Shown: positions 41,894 through 50,899 of the stretch, piece after piece
How the letters are laid out: each line of letters begins with the position of its first letter
Numbering within the stretch: the stretch's first letter is position 1
Assembly: GCA_052273625.1 (NCBI GenBank)
Contig: DAVZHW010000010.1
Coordinates: forward strand, 1-58,597
Origin: Fimenecus sp052273625
GTDB taxonomy: Bacteria; Bacillota; Clostridia; Oscillospirales; Acutalibacteraceae
Length of the DNA stretch: 58,597 bases
Direction: 5' to 3'
Program-made: the position numbers and the translations under genes
The notes under the pieces: model-generated
Told to the model about the DNA's origin: nothing
The model's input: only the letters and a program-made list of their open reading frames with translations
Database searches by the model: none

Positions 41894-42763
41894 TTATTTG
41901 CCTACCGCCGAGCGTAAGCGTTCGCTCATTGCGGTTATGAGTAAATTATAATTTGCATTTTGCCTGAATAATCTGACAAGCTCGCCCGTAACCGCCGTCA
42001 GAGCGTAAAGCTTGCCTGCCGAGAGCTTTCCGCAAAGGGCGTTCGTTGCGTCGGAAAACTCCGAATTGTTTATGCCCGTTTGCTTAAATATGAGCGCATC
42101 TGTAAATATCCTTGTAAGCACCGACAGCGTTTCAAGAAAGCTGTTTTTGTCGCATGCAAGGGGAGAGAGCTCCTTCAAAAGCTCCAATTCCGTGTCGGCA
42201 CAGACAGCAATCGCAACAGCCTTTGCAAGCTCAACGCATTTTTCGGAATAAACCTCGTCCGCCTGCGAGAGACTTATCAGCGAAGCTCTTGAAATTATCG
42301 TGTCGAGCATTGCGCTCTTTGAGGTACAGGTTAATATGAAATAATCGAAATGCGGCGGCTCTTCAAGAATTTTGAGCAACGCATTCTCCGAGGAATCGTT
42401 CATATTCTGCGCCTCGGTTATTATATAAATCTTTTTGTCGGAGTCATTCGGGATAACAAAGGCGTCCTGCTTTATCTGCCTTGAAAGCTCGACCTTAAAG
42501 GTATAATTCTCTTTTTCTTCGCCGTATTGCTTAATATCGGGATTTGCGTTCGCTCTGCATTTCACACAGGCGGGGCAAATACCGCAGGGCTTTTCGTCCT
42601 CGCCGTTGCAGACGATCATATTTGCAAGGAAACGGGCAAATTTTACCCTTTCGTCAAGCGTTCCGCCCTCGACAAGAAAGGTCTGCGGAAATGTGTTGTT
42701 CTTTGCATAAGACCGCAGAGCATCACTCTCACGGCGGTTTAGATTAAAATCATCTACTCTCAT
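41894..42763 (-). CDS. holB: DNA polymerase III delta-prime subunit
   Basis: 289 aa. An AAA+ clamp-loader fold with a zinc module (CGICPACVKC), sensor-type KIYIITEAQNMNDSSENALLKILEEPP and a C-terminal helical collar. The P-loop is degenerate (VEGGTLDERVKFARF), as is usual for delta-prime, which does not hydrolyse ATP. It is part of the clamp loader that places the sliding clamp on DNA. First of a two-gene unit with ricT. Confidence 0.88.
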   Translation of the reverse strand: MRVDDFNLNRRESDALRSYAKNNTFPQTFLVEGGTLDERVKFARFLANMIVCNGEDEKPCGICPACVKCRANANPDIKQYGEEKENYTFKVELSRQIKQDAFVIPNDSDKKIYIITEAQNMNDSSENALLKILEEPPHFDYFILTCTSKSAMLDTIISRASLISLSQADEVYSEKCVELAKAVAIAVCADTELELLKELSPLACDKNSFLETLSVLTRIFTDALIFKQTGINNSEFSDATNALCGKLSAGKLYALTAVTGELVRLFRQNANYNLLITAMSERLRSAVGK

Positions 42764-42780
42764 AAAATCAAAATCTTTCG

Positions 42781-43719
42781 TTAAAAATTCTGCGAAAGCG
42801 CTATCATAATCGGCATTGTGATAATCGAGATGAAGCTCACGATTGCAACTGTCTGCGAAGCCGCACCGTTATCCCTGCCGTACTTTGTGGAAAACATAAC
42901 CGTATTGTTGGCAGTCGGCGCAGAGGCTGAAAGAATAAGAGCCGTAAGCAATGTGCCCGAGATGCCCATAAGTCTGAATACGCCAAAGGAAATAAGAGGC
43001 ATTACTATCAATTTCAGCAACGCCACAAGATATGCTTCACGGCGGAAGAACATCTTTTTAAGGTCGGTATTTGAAAGATATGTGCCGAACATAAGCATTG
43101 CAAGCGGTGTATTGAGGCTTGCTATGTATTCGACGGGTGCGAGTATTACGTCGGGGAGGCGAAGCTCCAAAAGATAAATCGGAAGTCCGATTATGACCGA
43201 GATAATACCGGGATTAAATATAAGTGATTTTAAGCTTATCGGCGGCTTTCCGTTTTCACACTTTTTCATAAGATATACACCGTGCGTAAATGAAAAAATA
43301 TTAAACGGGATAAGCACACCCGAGCAGAAAAACACACCCTCGTTGCCGAGCACCGCCGATGCAAGCGGAAGCACCATATATCCGACATTACCGTAAACGC
43401 AGGCGAATTTATACACCCTTATCGTATCCTCAACGCCGTGCCTGAAAAACGGCAGAGAGATAATGATTGCAATAATGTGAAAAATTGTTCCGCATAAAAA
43501 AGACATAAGAAGATTATGCCAATTCTCATCTGTCAATTCCATTGCCGTAAAGGAGGTAATGATAATCGCAGGGGCAACTATATAGAAAAGCAGGTCATTT
43601 GTAAGCCTTGAAGCCTTTTCGGTAAAGAGCTTTGTTCTGTCACAGATAAAGCCGACGGCAACTATTATATAAAGAATTGCCACCTGCTTTGCCGCAACCG
43701 CAACATTTTGTAAAAACAT
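42781..43719 (-). CDS. AEC-family transporter (auxin efflux carrier type)
   Basis: 312 aa with about ten membrane segments in two halves. Typical features are the first-helix YIIVAVGFICDRTKLF, the mid-protein LGNEGVFFCSGVL, the PLAMLMFGTYLSNTDL motif and, near the end, SASAPTANNTVMFSTKYGRD. Bacterial members move organic acids such as malate or malonate, or other small anions. The substrate cannot be predicted. It lies 14 bp after the preceding membrane-protein gene. Confidence 0.85.
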   Translation of the reverse strand: MFLQNVAVAAKQVAILYIIVAVGFICDRTKLFTEKASRLTNDLLFYIVAPAIIITSFTAMELTDENWHNLLMSFLCGTIFHIIAIIISLPFFRHGVEDTIRVYKFACVYGNVGYMVLPLASAVLGNEGVFFCSGVLIPFNIFSFTHGVYLMKKCENGKPPISLKSLIFNPGIISVIIGLPIYLLELRLPDVILAPVEYIASLNTPLAMLMFGTYLSNTDLKKMFFRREAYLVALLKLIVMPLISFGVFRLMGISGTLLTALILSASAPTANNTVMFSTKYGRDNGAASQTVAIVSFISIITMPIMIALSQNF

Positions 43720-43733
43720 ATTTATACCTGCCG

Positions 43734-44690
43734 TCAGTTGTCAAGGAAACCGTCGTCAACAGCGTCTTTTGACGGTTCACCGTCTGCGTCTGAAATCAAG
43801 TCGTCTTCACTTGCGCTTCTGCCAGATTTTGAGCAAGCGGAAACATAGATAATCGCAAAAATACCGAAGGTCAAATCGGTAAGAGAGAACGGGAAGCCTG
43901 TCGGGAGGGTTGAGGAAAGACCGCAAACCGTAACCGCAAGTCTTGAAACTCCGATAATAAGCGCAAACATTGCACCGATTAAGCCGTAGCGCATAGCCTT
44001 ACGCATTTCGTACTTTTGGCAAACCTGTGAGCTTATTCTTGCAAATGACATAAAGAAAAGCATCATAAATACAAGCATTGCCAATTCGAGCATAAGGTCA
44101 GCCAATACGGTGAAGCTGATTTTTGTCATAAATCTGTAAACGGTTTTGAACATCGCCCAGAAAAGGGGAGTTAAAGCGAGAAATTTGTAATCGGAAAAAT
44201 TACCCTTACCGTCATTGTAAAAGAGGGCAAAGAGTATGAAATAAATAGAAGCGCATAAGCCGAAAAGCGCCTCAAAGAACATTGCAAACATACCGTTTGA
44301 GAACAGATATGTGACCATATTTGAATTTGCACCGTAGGTTGCGACGGCTTTTATAAACGAGCCGATGCAAATGCCCGTATCATACATAAGACCGAGTGCG
44401 AAAAGCGCTGAGCTTATGAAAAGCGCCTTTGACTTGCCTCTTACGGACTTTGAAGCCGTAACCTTGTTTGAAAGCGTTACAAGTACGAACAATGCCACAG
44501 CAAAGATAACTGCGAGTGCATAGAAAATATAAACGCTTGCATTTATCGTTGAGAAAAATCCGCTTGAATCTCTCTCGTTAAGGCAGACAAGCTGATAAAT
44601 TCTTAACGGTATCAACAATGCGAGTGCAACGCCGAGAACAGCGTATATCGCTCTAAAGCTAATGTTCTTTTTTTGTGATTTTGAACTCAT
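43734..44690 (-). CDS. Unknown polytopic membrane protein
   Basis: 318 aa from the Met of MSSKSQKKN; a longer reading would overlap the citrate synthase gene by over 90 bp in another frame. About eight hydrophobic segments, short loops, and an acidic C-terminal tail of about 30 residues (ASEDDLISDADGEPS). No family recognised. It lies 19 bp after citrate synthase, so the two are probably co-transcribed. Confidence 0.7.
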   Translation of the reverse strand: MSSKSQKKNISFRAIYAVLGVALALLIPLRIYQLVCLNERDSSGFFSTINASVYIFYALAVIFAVALFVLVTLSNKVTASKSVRGKSKALFISSALFALGLMYDTGICIGSFIKAVATYGANSNMVTYLFSNGMFAMFFEALFGLCASIYFILFALFYNDGKGNFSDYKFLALTPLFWAMFKTVYRFMTKISFTVLADLMLELAMLVFMMLFFMSFARISSQVCQKYEMRKAMRYGLIGAMFALIIGVSRLAVTVCGLSSTLPTGFPFSLTDLTFGIFAIIYVSACSKSGRSASEDDLISDADGEPSKDAVDDGFLDN

Positions 44691-44709
44691 TTTTAAGCCT
44701 CTTTCGTAA

Positions 44710-46122
44710 TTATCTTTCTTCGCTGGGTATGTATTCGTTTTGAACAGTGTGGTCGCTTGTTCTGTCTGTAAGCGGAACGAAATCTCTCGGCAGGGAAACA
44801 CTCTTATATGCAGGACGCATTATCTTTCCGCCCGAATAAATTTCTTCCATTCTGTGAGCGCACCAGCCTGCTGACCTTGAAGCCATAAATAGCGGTGTGA
44901 AAAGCTCTTCGGGAATGTTGAGCATTGAATATATAAGTCCCGAATACAAATCGACATTCGCACAAATCTTTTTCTTAATGCCCTTGTATTTGCAGAAAAG
45001 CTCGGGTGTGACTCTCTCGATTGTGTCGAGTATATGGAAATCTTCTTCGTATCCGAACTCTTTTGAATATTTAGCCGCATCTTGTTTCAAGAGCTTTGCT
45101 CTCGGGTCGGAAATGGTATAAACAGCGTGCCCCATACCGTAAATAAGTCCCGAACCGTCACCCGCTTCTTTTTTGATAATCTTTGTAAGGTAATCCGCTA
45201 TTTGACTCTCGTCTGCGGTGTTTTTGACATTTGCCTTGATGTCCTCAAGCATTTTGTGGACACGAATGTTTGCGCCGCCGTGCTTGGGACCTTTAAGCGA
45301 GCCGATACCTGCCGCAATGGCGGAATATGTGTCTGTACCCGTGGAGGTTATGCAACGAGTTGTAAATGCCGAGTTGTTTCCTCCGCCGTGGTCTGCGTGA
45401 ATTATCATACAGGTATCAAGAAGCTTTGCTTCGGCGTCGGTAAATTTCCTGTCTGAACGGATAGAGCCTAAAATTGACTCTGCCATAGTGTAATCGAGCT
45501 TGTTTTGGTGAATGTACATACTCTTGTGGTCAAACGCTCTACGCTTTGCCTGATATGCATAAGACATAAGCATAGGAATTTGAGCTATGAGCTGAATTGA
45601 CTGACGAAGCACATTTTCAAGCGAGGTGTCATCGGGATTTTCGTCAAAGGTGTAAAGACCGAGAACGGAGCTTGCAACCTTGTTCATAATATCCCTTGAC
45701 GGCGCTTTCATAATAATATCCTCGATAAACTCATCGGGCAACTCTCTTGCCTGAGCGAGAACGGAGGTGAAAGCGTCAAGCTGTTCTTTTGTCGGCAAAT
45801 CGCCGAAGAGCAAAAGCCAAACAACTTCTTCAAAACCGAAGCGGTTTTCCTGCTTGCAGTTTTTGACAATATCGCTCATATTTATTCCACGGTAAAAAAG
45901 CCTGCCCTCTCTCGGTACTCTTTCGCCGTCATCTATGTAATAGCCTTCAACCGAACAAATTCGGGTAAGACCTGCCATAACGCCTGTACCGTCAGAATTT
46001 CTCAAGCCTTTTTTAACATCAAATCTTTTATAATCTTCGGACCGTATGCTGTTATTTTTTAGCAATTCATCGCATAAACTGTGAATGGTACTGTCGGAGA
46101 TAGATGAGATAAATTCGGACAT
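44710..46122 (-). CDS. gltA: Citrate synthase
   Basis: 470 aa. The active-site regions IHADHGGGNNSAFT, GPKHGGANIRV and YGMGHAVYTISDPRA contain the catalytic His pair, and Asp lies nearer the C-terminus. It condenses oxaloacetate and acetyl-CoA. The N-terminal extension (about 60 residues before GTGVMAGLTRICSVEGYY) makes it longer than the 430-residue enteric enzyme, as in other clostridial citrate synthases. Ribosome site GGAGGC. In such an anaerobe it probably feeds glutamate synthesis through a partial cycle. Confidence 0.93.
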   Translation of the reverse strand: MSEFISSISDSTIHSLCDELLKNNSIRSEDYKRFDVKKGLRNSDGTGVMAGLTRICSVEGYYIDDGERVPREGRLFYRGINMSDIVKNCKQENRFGFEEVVWLLLFGDLPTKEQLDAFTSVLAQARELPDEFIEDIIMKAPSRDIMNKVASSVLGLYTFDENPDDTSLENVLRQSIQLIAQIPMLMSYAYQAKRRAFDHKSMYIHQNKLDYTMAESILGSIRSDRKFTDAEAKLLDTCMIIHADHGGGNNSAFTTRCITSTGTDTYSAIAAGIGSLKGPKHGGANIRVHKMLEDIKANVKNTADESQIADYLTKIIKKEAGDGSGLIYGMGHAVYTISDPRAKLLKQDAAKYSKEFGYEEDFHILDTIERVTPELFCKYKGIKKKICANVDLYSGLIYSMLNIPEELFTPLFMASRSAGWCAHRMEEIYSGGKIMRPAYKSVSLPRDFVPLTDRTSDHTVQNEYIPSEER

Positions 46123-46176
46123 TTCCGAGCCTCCTTGTTGATTAAATATATATCAAGACAAAATTATTCATTTTAA

Positions 46177-46198
46177 TTGATATTATATTGTATATCAA
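46177..46198. promoter_or_regulatory. Inverted repeat in divergent gltA-spoIID promoter region
   Basis: TTGATAT (46177-46183) and ATATCAA (46192-46198) are perfect inverted arms. On the minus strand the TTGATA could be the -35 of gltA, with TAAAAT 17 bp further. A shared regulator for the divergent genes is possible but unproven. Confidence 0.4.
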
Positions 46199-46249
46199 AA
46201 CAGGCGTAAAGTCAACGAAAACCAAAGAATTATAAGCGGAGGAAATAAA

Positions 46250-47251
46250 ATGAAAAGACCTGTAATTTTTGTATTTGTTTTACTGCTTGCAATGATAGTT
46301 ATTCCTGTGACGGCACTCGATTTGTCGGAGTTTTCACCGGGGAATGTTAAGAGCACATTTTCAGCGCCGATTTTCGAGAGGAACAAAGACGCAGGCTCTG
46401 AAAATTCCGACACGGTAAAGGTTATGGCAAAGGCGAACGGAAATATTATGACAACCTCCGTAACGGAATATCTTGTCGGCTGTGTTGCGAGCGAAATGCC
46501 TGCCGCATATCACGAGGAAGCGCTCAAAGCACAGGCGGTTGCGGCGTATACGAACCTTGTAAGACTTCGCAAAAATCCCGATTCTTCGCTCGGCGGCGCT
46601 GATATTTCGGACGACCCGAAAAAGCATCAGGGATATTTGAGCGAAGAACAGCAAAAGGAGAAGTGGGGCGATAAATACGAGCGATACCACGAAAAAATCC
46701 TCTCTGCCGTAAGTGAGGTGGCAGGCGAGGCGGTGACATATAATTCCGAGCCGATTGTTGCGGCGTATTGTGCGATAAGCACGGGAAAGACCGAAAATGC
46801 TTCGGATATATGGGGAGGGGAGTTGCCGTATCTTGTGTCGGTTGTGTCCTCGGGGGATAAGCTGTCGCCCGATTATTCGTCAACCGTTGTTTTAACCGCT
46901 GAGCAGCTTCGACAGGCTCTTTCGGGTGAAAATGATATTCAATTAGGCGAGGATGCGTCCTCTTGGATAGGAAATATCGAAAAAACCGAAGCGGGTGCGG
47001 TAAAAAATATTACAATAGGCTCGAAAACGCTGACAGGTGCAAAAGCTCGCAAGCTGTTTTCATTGAGAAGCCCTGCTTTTTCGGTTGAATACTCAAACGG
47101 CAATTTCACATTCAATGTTTCGGGCTACGGACATCTTATCGGAATGAGCCAATACGGTGCGGATTATATGGCACGAAACGGCAGTGATTACAAGACGATT
47201 TTAACGCACTATTACAAAGGCACGGAAATTAAAAAAATTCCTCTTGAATAA
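46250..47251 (+). CDS. spoIID: SpoIID/LytB-domain protein
   Basis: 333 aa with an N-terminal membrane/signal segment (RPVIFVFVLLLAMIVIPV). The SpoIID domain shows SVTEYLVGCVASEMPAAYHEEALKAQ, AYTNLVR, VAAYCAISTGKTENASDIW and the ending GYGHLIGMSQYGADYMARNG. SpoIID is a lytic transglycosylase that cleaves stem-peptide-free glycan during forespore engulfment. Ribosome site GGAGG at 46239. The gene stands alone, divergent from citrate synthase, so a sporulation gene versus a vegetative LytB-type paralogue cannot be told apart by context. Confidence 0.88.
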   Translation: MKRPVIFVFVLLLAMIVIPVTALDLSEFSPGNVKSTFSAPIFERNKDAGSENSDTVKVMAKANGNIMTTSVTEYLVGCVASEMPAAYHEEALKAQAVAAYTNLVRLRKNPDSSLGGADISDDPKKHQGYLSEEQQKEKWGDKYERYHEKILSAVSEVAGEAVTYNSEPIVAAYCAISTGKTENASDIWGGELPYLVSVVSSGDKLSPDYSSTVVLTAEQLRQALSGENDIQLGEDASSWIGNIEKTEAGAVKNITIGSKTLTGAKARKLFSLRSPAFSVEYSNGNFTFNVSGYGHLIGMSQYGADYMARNGSDYKTILTHYYKGTEIKKIPLE

Positions 47252-47259
47252 AATAAAAA

Positions 47260-47290
47260 CGGAGATGCTCGGCTAAAACGAGTATCTCCG
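47260..47290. terminator. Shared terminator between spoIID and HAD gene
   Basis: CGGAGATGCTCG (47260-47271) and CGAGTATCTCCG (47279-47290) form a stem with one G-T pair. It sits in the 45-bp gap between convergent genes, with moderate T-runs both ways. Confidence 0.75.
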
Positions 47291-47296
47291 CAAATT

Positions 47297-48085
47297 TTAT
47301 AATTCTTCCGATAATGCCTTTAATGATTTTGCAACGAACGAGGCTTTAATATCGCTCTTTTCGTATAAGTCCAAATCGGTAACGCCCGTGAGTACAAGCA
47401 CCGAGGTTACACCGTTGTTCATACCGATTGCAATGTCGGTTTCAAGCCTGTCACCGATAAAGCAAAGCTCCTCTTTTTCACAGCCGAGCTTCTCGGTAAG
47501 ATATTCAACCGTGTGAGCGTGAGGCTTGCCCATAACCTCGGGGTCTTTTCCCGTCGAAGCCTTGAACATAGCCATCATAGAGCCTGTGTCGGGCATAAAC
47601 CCGTCTGCTGTCGGGCAGTTGAAATCGGGGTGCGTCGCAATGTACTTTTTGCCCTCTGCAATAAACTTGCAGGCTTTTCTTATTTTCTCATAAGTGAGCG
47701 TTGTATCAAAGCCCAAAACCACAATGTCGGGGTTTTCATCATCAAGCTTAATACCTGCGTTTACAAAATCGGCGGTAAGTCTTTCATTTCCCAAAAGATA
47801 AACCGAAGCGTTCGGATAATTCTTTTTAAGGTGAGAAATTGTAACGTGTGAGGAAATTACGATTTTATCGTCTGTGACCTCGCAGCCCATATTGTGAAGC
47901 TTTGCCTTACAGACCTCGACGTTGTTTGATGAATTGTTTGTGAAAAAGCAAAAATCTTTTCCGACGCTCTTTACTTTTTCAAGAAAATCAAGCGAGCCGT
48001 CAATAAGGTTGCCGTCAAGATAAAATGTGCCGTCCATATCTATAATAAAATATTTGATTTTATCAAATAAGGGGCTTTTACTCAT
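47297..48085 (-). CDS. HAD-IIA family hydrolase (NagD/PGP type)
   Basis: 262 aa. Motif I IIDMDGTFYLDG has the nucleophile Asp, motif II is FFTNNSSNN, and the C2 cap is followed by KPHAHTVEYL and motif IV GDRLETDIAIGMNNG. Members dephosphorylate nucleotides, phosphosugars or glycerol phosphate. The exact substrate is unclear. It follows the 48103-48987 gene by 17 bp. Confidence 0.88.
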   Translation of the reverse strand: MSKSPLFDKIKYFIIDMDGTFYLDGNLIDGSLDFLEKVKSVGKDFCFFTNNSSNNVEVCKAKLHNMGCEVTDDKIVISSHVTISHLKKNYPNASVYLLGNERLTADFVNAGIKLDDENPDIVVLGFDTTLTYEKIRKACKFIAEGKKYIATHPDFNCPTADGFMPDTGSMMAMFKASTGKDPEVMGKPHAHTVEYLTEKLGCEKEELCFIGDRLETDIAIGMNNGVTSVLVLTGVTDLDLYEKSDIKASFVAKSLKALSEEL

Positions 48086-48102
48086 TTTTCAAATCCTCTC
48101 TT

Positions 48103-48987
48103 TTACCATTCTACCGTGTATCTGTCCTCAAAGCACAAACCGACCTTGCAGTCCATACCGAGAGCCGTCAGGTTAAGATACAACGGCATATTGACATAAA
48201 GCTCTGTAATATCGCCCGTCTTTTTATCAACGGTCGCAATCAAATATACATTTTCGTAATCGCAGCGGATATTTGAAATTTCGACATATCCGTCAACTGC
48301 GTCTGTAATTTCCTTTTTTGTAATTATCGTGCTTACCGCACCCGTGCCTTTGCCAAGCTCGGGATTGGTTTCGGGACATATATGTATTTCTAATTCAAAT
48401 GACTCGCCCTTATCCCTGCATATCGCAGACTCAACATCTTCAACCGAAAGTCCGCACACGGCATTCGGCGGAGGGAAAGCGCCCGCTATTTCATTTTGTC
48501 CCGTAAAGGTTTCAGGCTCAAGGTTTTCGGTAAGGAATTTTCCCATTACAGCCTTGCCTATCTTTGAAAGAATGGGATTACTGCCCGTTTCAAGAACATT
48601 GTTGTAGTTTGTAACTTTATTATATGTCCTTGTAACGCTTTTAGCCTGTGATTTAACCTTGCTGTTTGCGTTTTTATAATATTCTATAACCTCCTCTTTT
48701 GCTTGAGGCATTTTTACAAAATCAGCGGGTATATTTCCATCAAGCTTCGGGACGATACCGTTCTGACAATTTTGGGATGCCGAGGGAACGAGCATCGGAG
48801 AAAATGAGTCCATACTCGGATTTGTATATGAGGGGGTTTGATAATATGTTGTGCCGTCTTTATACGCCATATAAAGCACGATATACGCTATCGCCACACC
48901 CATAAATAAACCGACAATCCTTACGAAAACGCTGAATAAAGACCTGTCGGTTTCAACATTTGCTGTGGTGTTTATTTTATCGTTCAT
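48103..48987 (-). CDS. Unknown membrane-anchored protein
   Basis: 294 aa from the Met of MNDKINTTANVE. A single membrane segment at about residues 22-45 (FVRIVGLFMGVAIAYIVLYMA) is followed by an extracellular part. The early section is low in structure (YQTPSYTNPSMDSFSPM), and a folded section of about 170 residues follows. The start could be eight residues earlier. No family recognised. It is probably co-transcribed with the HAD gene. Confidence 0.65.
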   Translation of the reverse strand: MNDKINTTANVETDRSLFSVFVRIVGLFMGVAIAYIVLYMAYKDGTTYYQTPSYTNPSMDSFSPMLVPSASQNCQNGIVPKLDGNIPADFVKMPQAKEEVIEYYKNANSKVKSQAKSVTRTYNKVTNYNNVLETGSNPILSKIGKAVMGKFLTENLEPETFTGQNEIAGAFPPPNAVCGLSVEDVESAICRDKGESFELEIHICPETNPELGKGTGAVSTIITKKEITDAVDGYVEISNIRCDYENVYLIATVDKKTGDITELYVNMPLYLNLTALGMDCKVGLCFEDRYTVEW

Positions 48988-49146
48988 AATAAAACTCTTT
49001 TCATAAATCAACTTGTTTATTTGCGAACATTTTGTATTTTACCCTCTTTACAATACAATGTCAATAAAATAACAATATATTTTATTGAGCCTTGTCCGAT
49101 AATGTGATATACTTTTAAGCAGAAAAAATCAGGAGAGAAAAACAAT

Positions 49147-49905
49147 ATGAAAAAATTTATTTCTTGGAATGTAAACGGAATAAGGGCGGTTATGAACAAG
49201 GATTTTATGACAGCTTTTAACAGCCTTGACGCAGATATATTTTGCTTGCAGGAAACAAAGGTTCAGCAGGGACAAATAGATTTTTCACCCGAGGGCTATC
49301 ATTGCTATTGGAGCTATGCCGAGAAGAAAGGCTATTCGGGAACGGCGATATTTTCAAAGGACGAGCCTATCGGCGTTGAGTACGGAATAAAGCAACCTTT
49401 TTACGATAACGAGGGCAGAGTTATTACGCTTGAATTTGAAAAATTTTATTTTATAACCTGCTACACTCCGAACTCGCAGGACGGACTCAAAAGGCTTGAA
49501 TACCGTATGTCCTGGGAGGATAAATTCAGGGAATATGTGCTGGAACTCGAACAGAAAAAGCCTGTTGTTTTCTGCGGAGATTTGAATGTAGCGCATAAGG
49601 AAATCGACCTTAAAAATCCGAAAACAAACACAAAAAACCCCGGCTTTACCCCCGAGGAAAGAGAAAAAATGACAACAATGCTCGACTGCGGATTTATCGA
49701 CACATTCAGATATTTTTATCCCGATGCGGAGAACGAATACTCTTGGTGGTCATACCGTTTTCACGCAAGAGATAAGAACGTAGGGTGGCGTATCGACTAT
49801 TTCATAGCTTCGAAAAAGCTTGAAAAAAATCTTGTCGGCGCTTCTATTCATCAGGAAATTTTCGGAAGCGACCATTGTCCCGTTGAGCTTCTTTTGGATA
49901 TATAA
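49147..49905 (+). CDS. exoA: Exodeoxyribonuclease III / AP endonuclease
   Basis: 252 aa. Mg-binding Asn in SWNVNGIRA, Glu in LQETKVQ, catalytic Asp in GDLNVAHKEIDL, and the final SDHCPVELLL with Asp-His are all in place. It repairs abasic sites and trims 3' ends. Length and motifs match ExoA/Xth. Ribosome site AGGAGAG; a weak TTGAGC/17/TATACT promoter starts at 49084. Confidence 0.95.
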   Translation: MKKFISWNVNGIRAVMNKDFMTAFNSLDADIFCLQETKVQQGQIDFSPEGYHCYWSYAEKKGYSGTAIFSKDEPIGVEYGIKQPFYDNEGRVITLEFEKFYFITCYTPNSQDGLKRLEYRMSWEDKFREYVLELEQKKPVVFCGDLNVAHKEIDLKNPKTNTKNPGFTPEEREKMTTMLDCGFIDTFRYFYPDAENEYSWWSYRFHARDKNVGWRIDYFIASKKLEKNLVGASIHQEIFGSDHCPVELLLDI

Positions 49906-49955
49906 AACGGCAGGGGACAGCCCTCTTAAAAATTTTTGATAAAGGCGGTGATATT

Positions 49956-50825
49956 TTGGAAAATAAGCATAAGGGTATTTTACTTATGATAACATCGGCA
50001 TTTTCGTTTGCGCTTATGATGACCTTTGTGCATCTTGCAGGGGATTTGCCCACATTTCAAAAAGCATTTTTCAGGAACGCCGTCGCAATGCTGTTTGCAC
50101 TCGCTGTCTTATTGAAAGACCCGAGTATGTTCAAAGCACCGAAGCGATCATATAAATATTTGCTGCTTCGCTCTGTTGCAGGAACTCTCGGGCTTGTGTG
50201 CAACTTCTATGCGATAGACCGACTTGTGCTTGCCGACGCTTCGATACTCAATAAAATGTCGCCGTTTTTTGCGATTGTATTCAGTATTTTTGTGTTGAAA
50301 GAAAAGGCGACACCGTTTCAGTTAGGCGCTATAACCACAGCGTTTTTGGGCAGTATGCTGATAGTCAAACCCACAATGCCAAACGCCGAGCTTTTTCCGG
50401 CTCTTATGGGACTTTTGGGCGGAATAGGTGCGGGAGCTGCATACGCCTTTGTCAGAAAAGCAAGTGAAACGGGCGCAAAAGGTCCGTTTATAGTTTTCTT
50501 CTTTTCTGCGTTTTCGGTTGTTGCTTTATTCCCGTTTTTTATTGCGGAATACGAGCCTATGAGCGTTAGGCAGTGGATTTATCTTATCCTTGCCGGTGCC
50601 GGTGCGGCAGGCGGACAGTTTACCATAACTGCGGCATACTCTTATGCGCCTGCAAGGGAAATATCGGTTTACGATTATTCGCAGATACTTTTTACCTCGG
50701 CTATCGGCTATTTCGTGTTCAATCAGGTGCCCGATTTGTTAAGCTTCGTCGGCTATGCCGTGATAATCCTTGCAGCCGTTTTAATGTTCGTATATAATAA
50801 CCGTCACGAAAGAACGGCGGAATAA
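49956..50825 (+). CDS. EamA/DMT-family transporter
   Basis: 289 aa with ten membrane segments in two EamA repeats. First half: VHLAGDLPTFQKAFFRNAVAM, then VFSIFVLKEKATPFQLGAI. Second half: ITAAYSYAPAREISVYDYSQI, then FVGYAVIILAAVLMF. The start is TTG with AAAGGCGGTGA upstream. Family members export metabolites or amino acids. The substrate is unknown. Confidence 0.87.
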   Translation: MENKHKGILLMITSAFSFALMMTFVHLAGDLPTFQKAFFRNAVAMLFALAVLLKDPSMFKAPKRSYKYLLLRSVAGTLGLVCNFYAIDRLVLADASILNKMSPFFAIVFSIFVLKEKATPFQLGAITTAFLGSMLIVKPTMPNAELFPALMGLLGGIGAGAAYAFVRKASETGAKGPFIVFFFSAFSVVALFPFFIAEYEPMSVRQWIYLILAGAGAAGGQFTITAAYSYAPAREISVYDYSQILFTSAIGYFVFNQVPDLLSFVGYAVIILAAVLMFVYNNRHERTAE

Positions 50826-50850
50826 AAAATATTGTTAAATAAAATGAAAG

Positions 50851-50887
50851 CAGCCACTCGCATTATATAAAATGAGTGGCTGTTTTT
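50851..50887 (+). terminator. Terminator after EamA gene
   Basis: CAGCCACTC (50851-50859) and GAGTGGCTG (50874-50882), followed by TTTTT. The T-run is weaker on the minus strand, where the acyltransferase-like gene ends 12 bp further on. Confidence 0.8.
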
Positions 50888-50899
50888 ATGTGTGTTTTA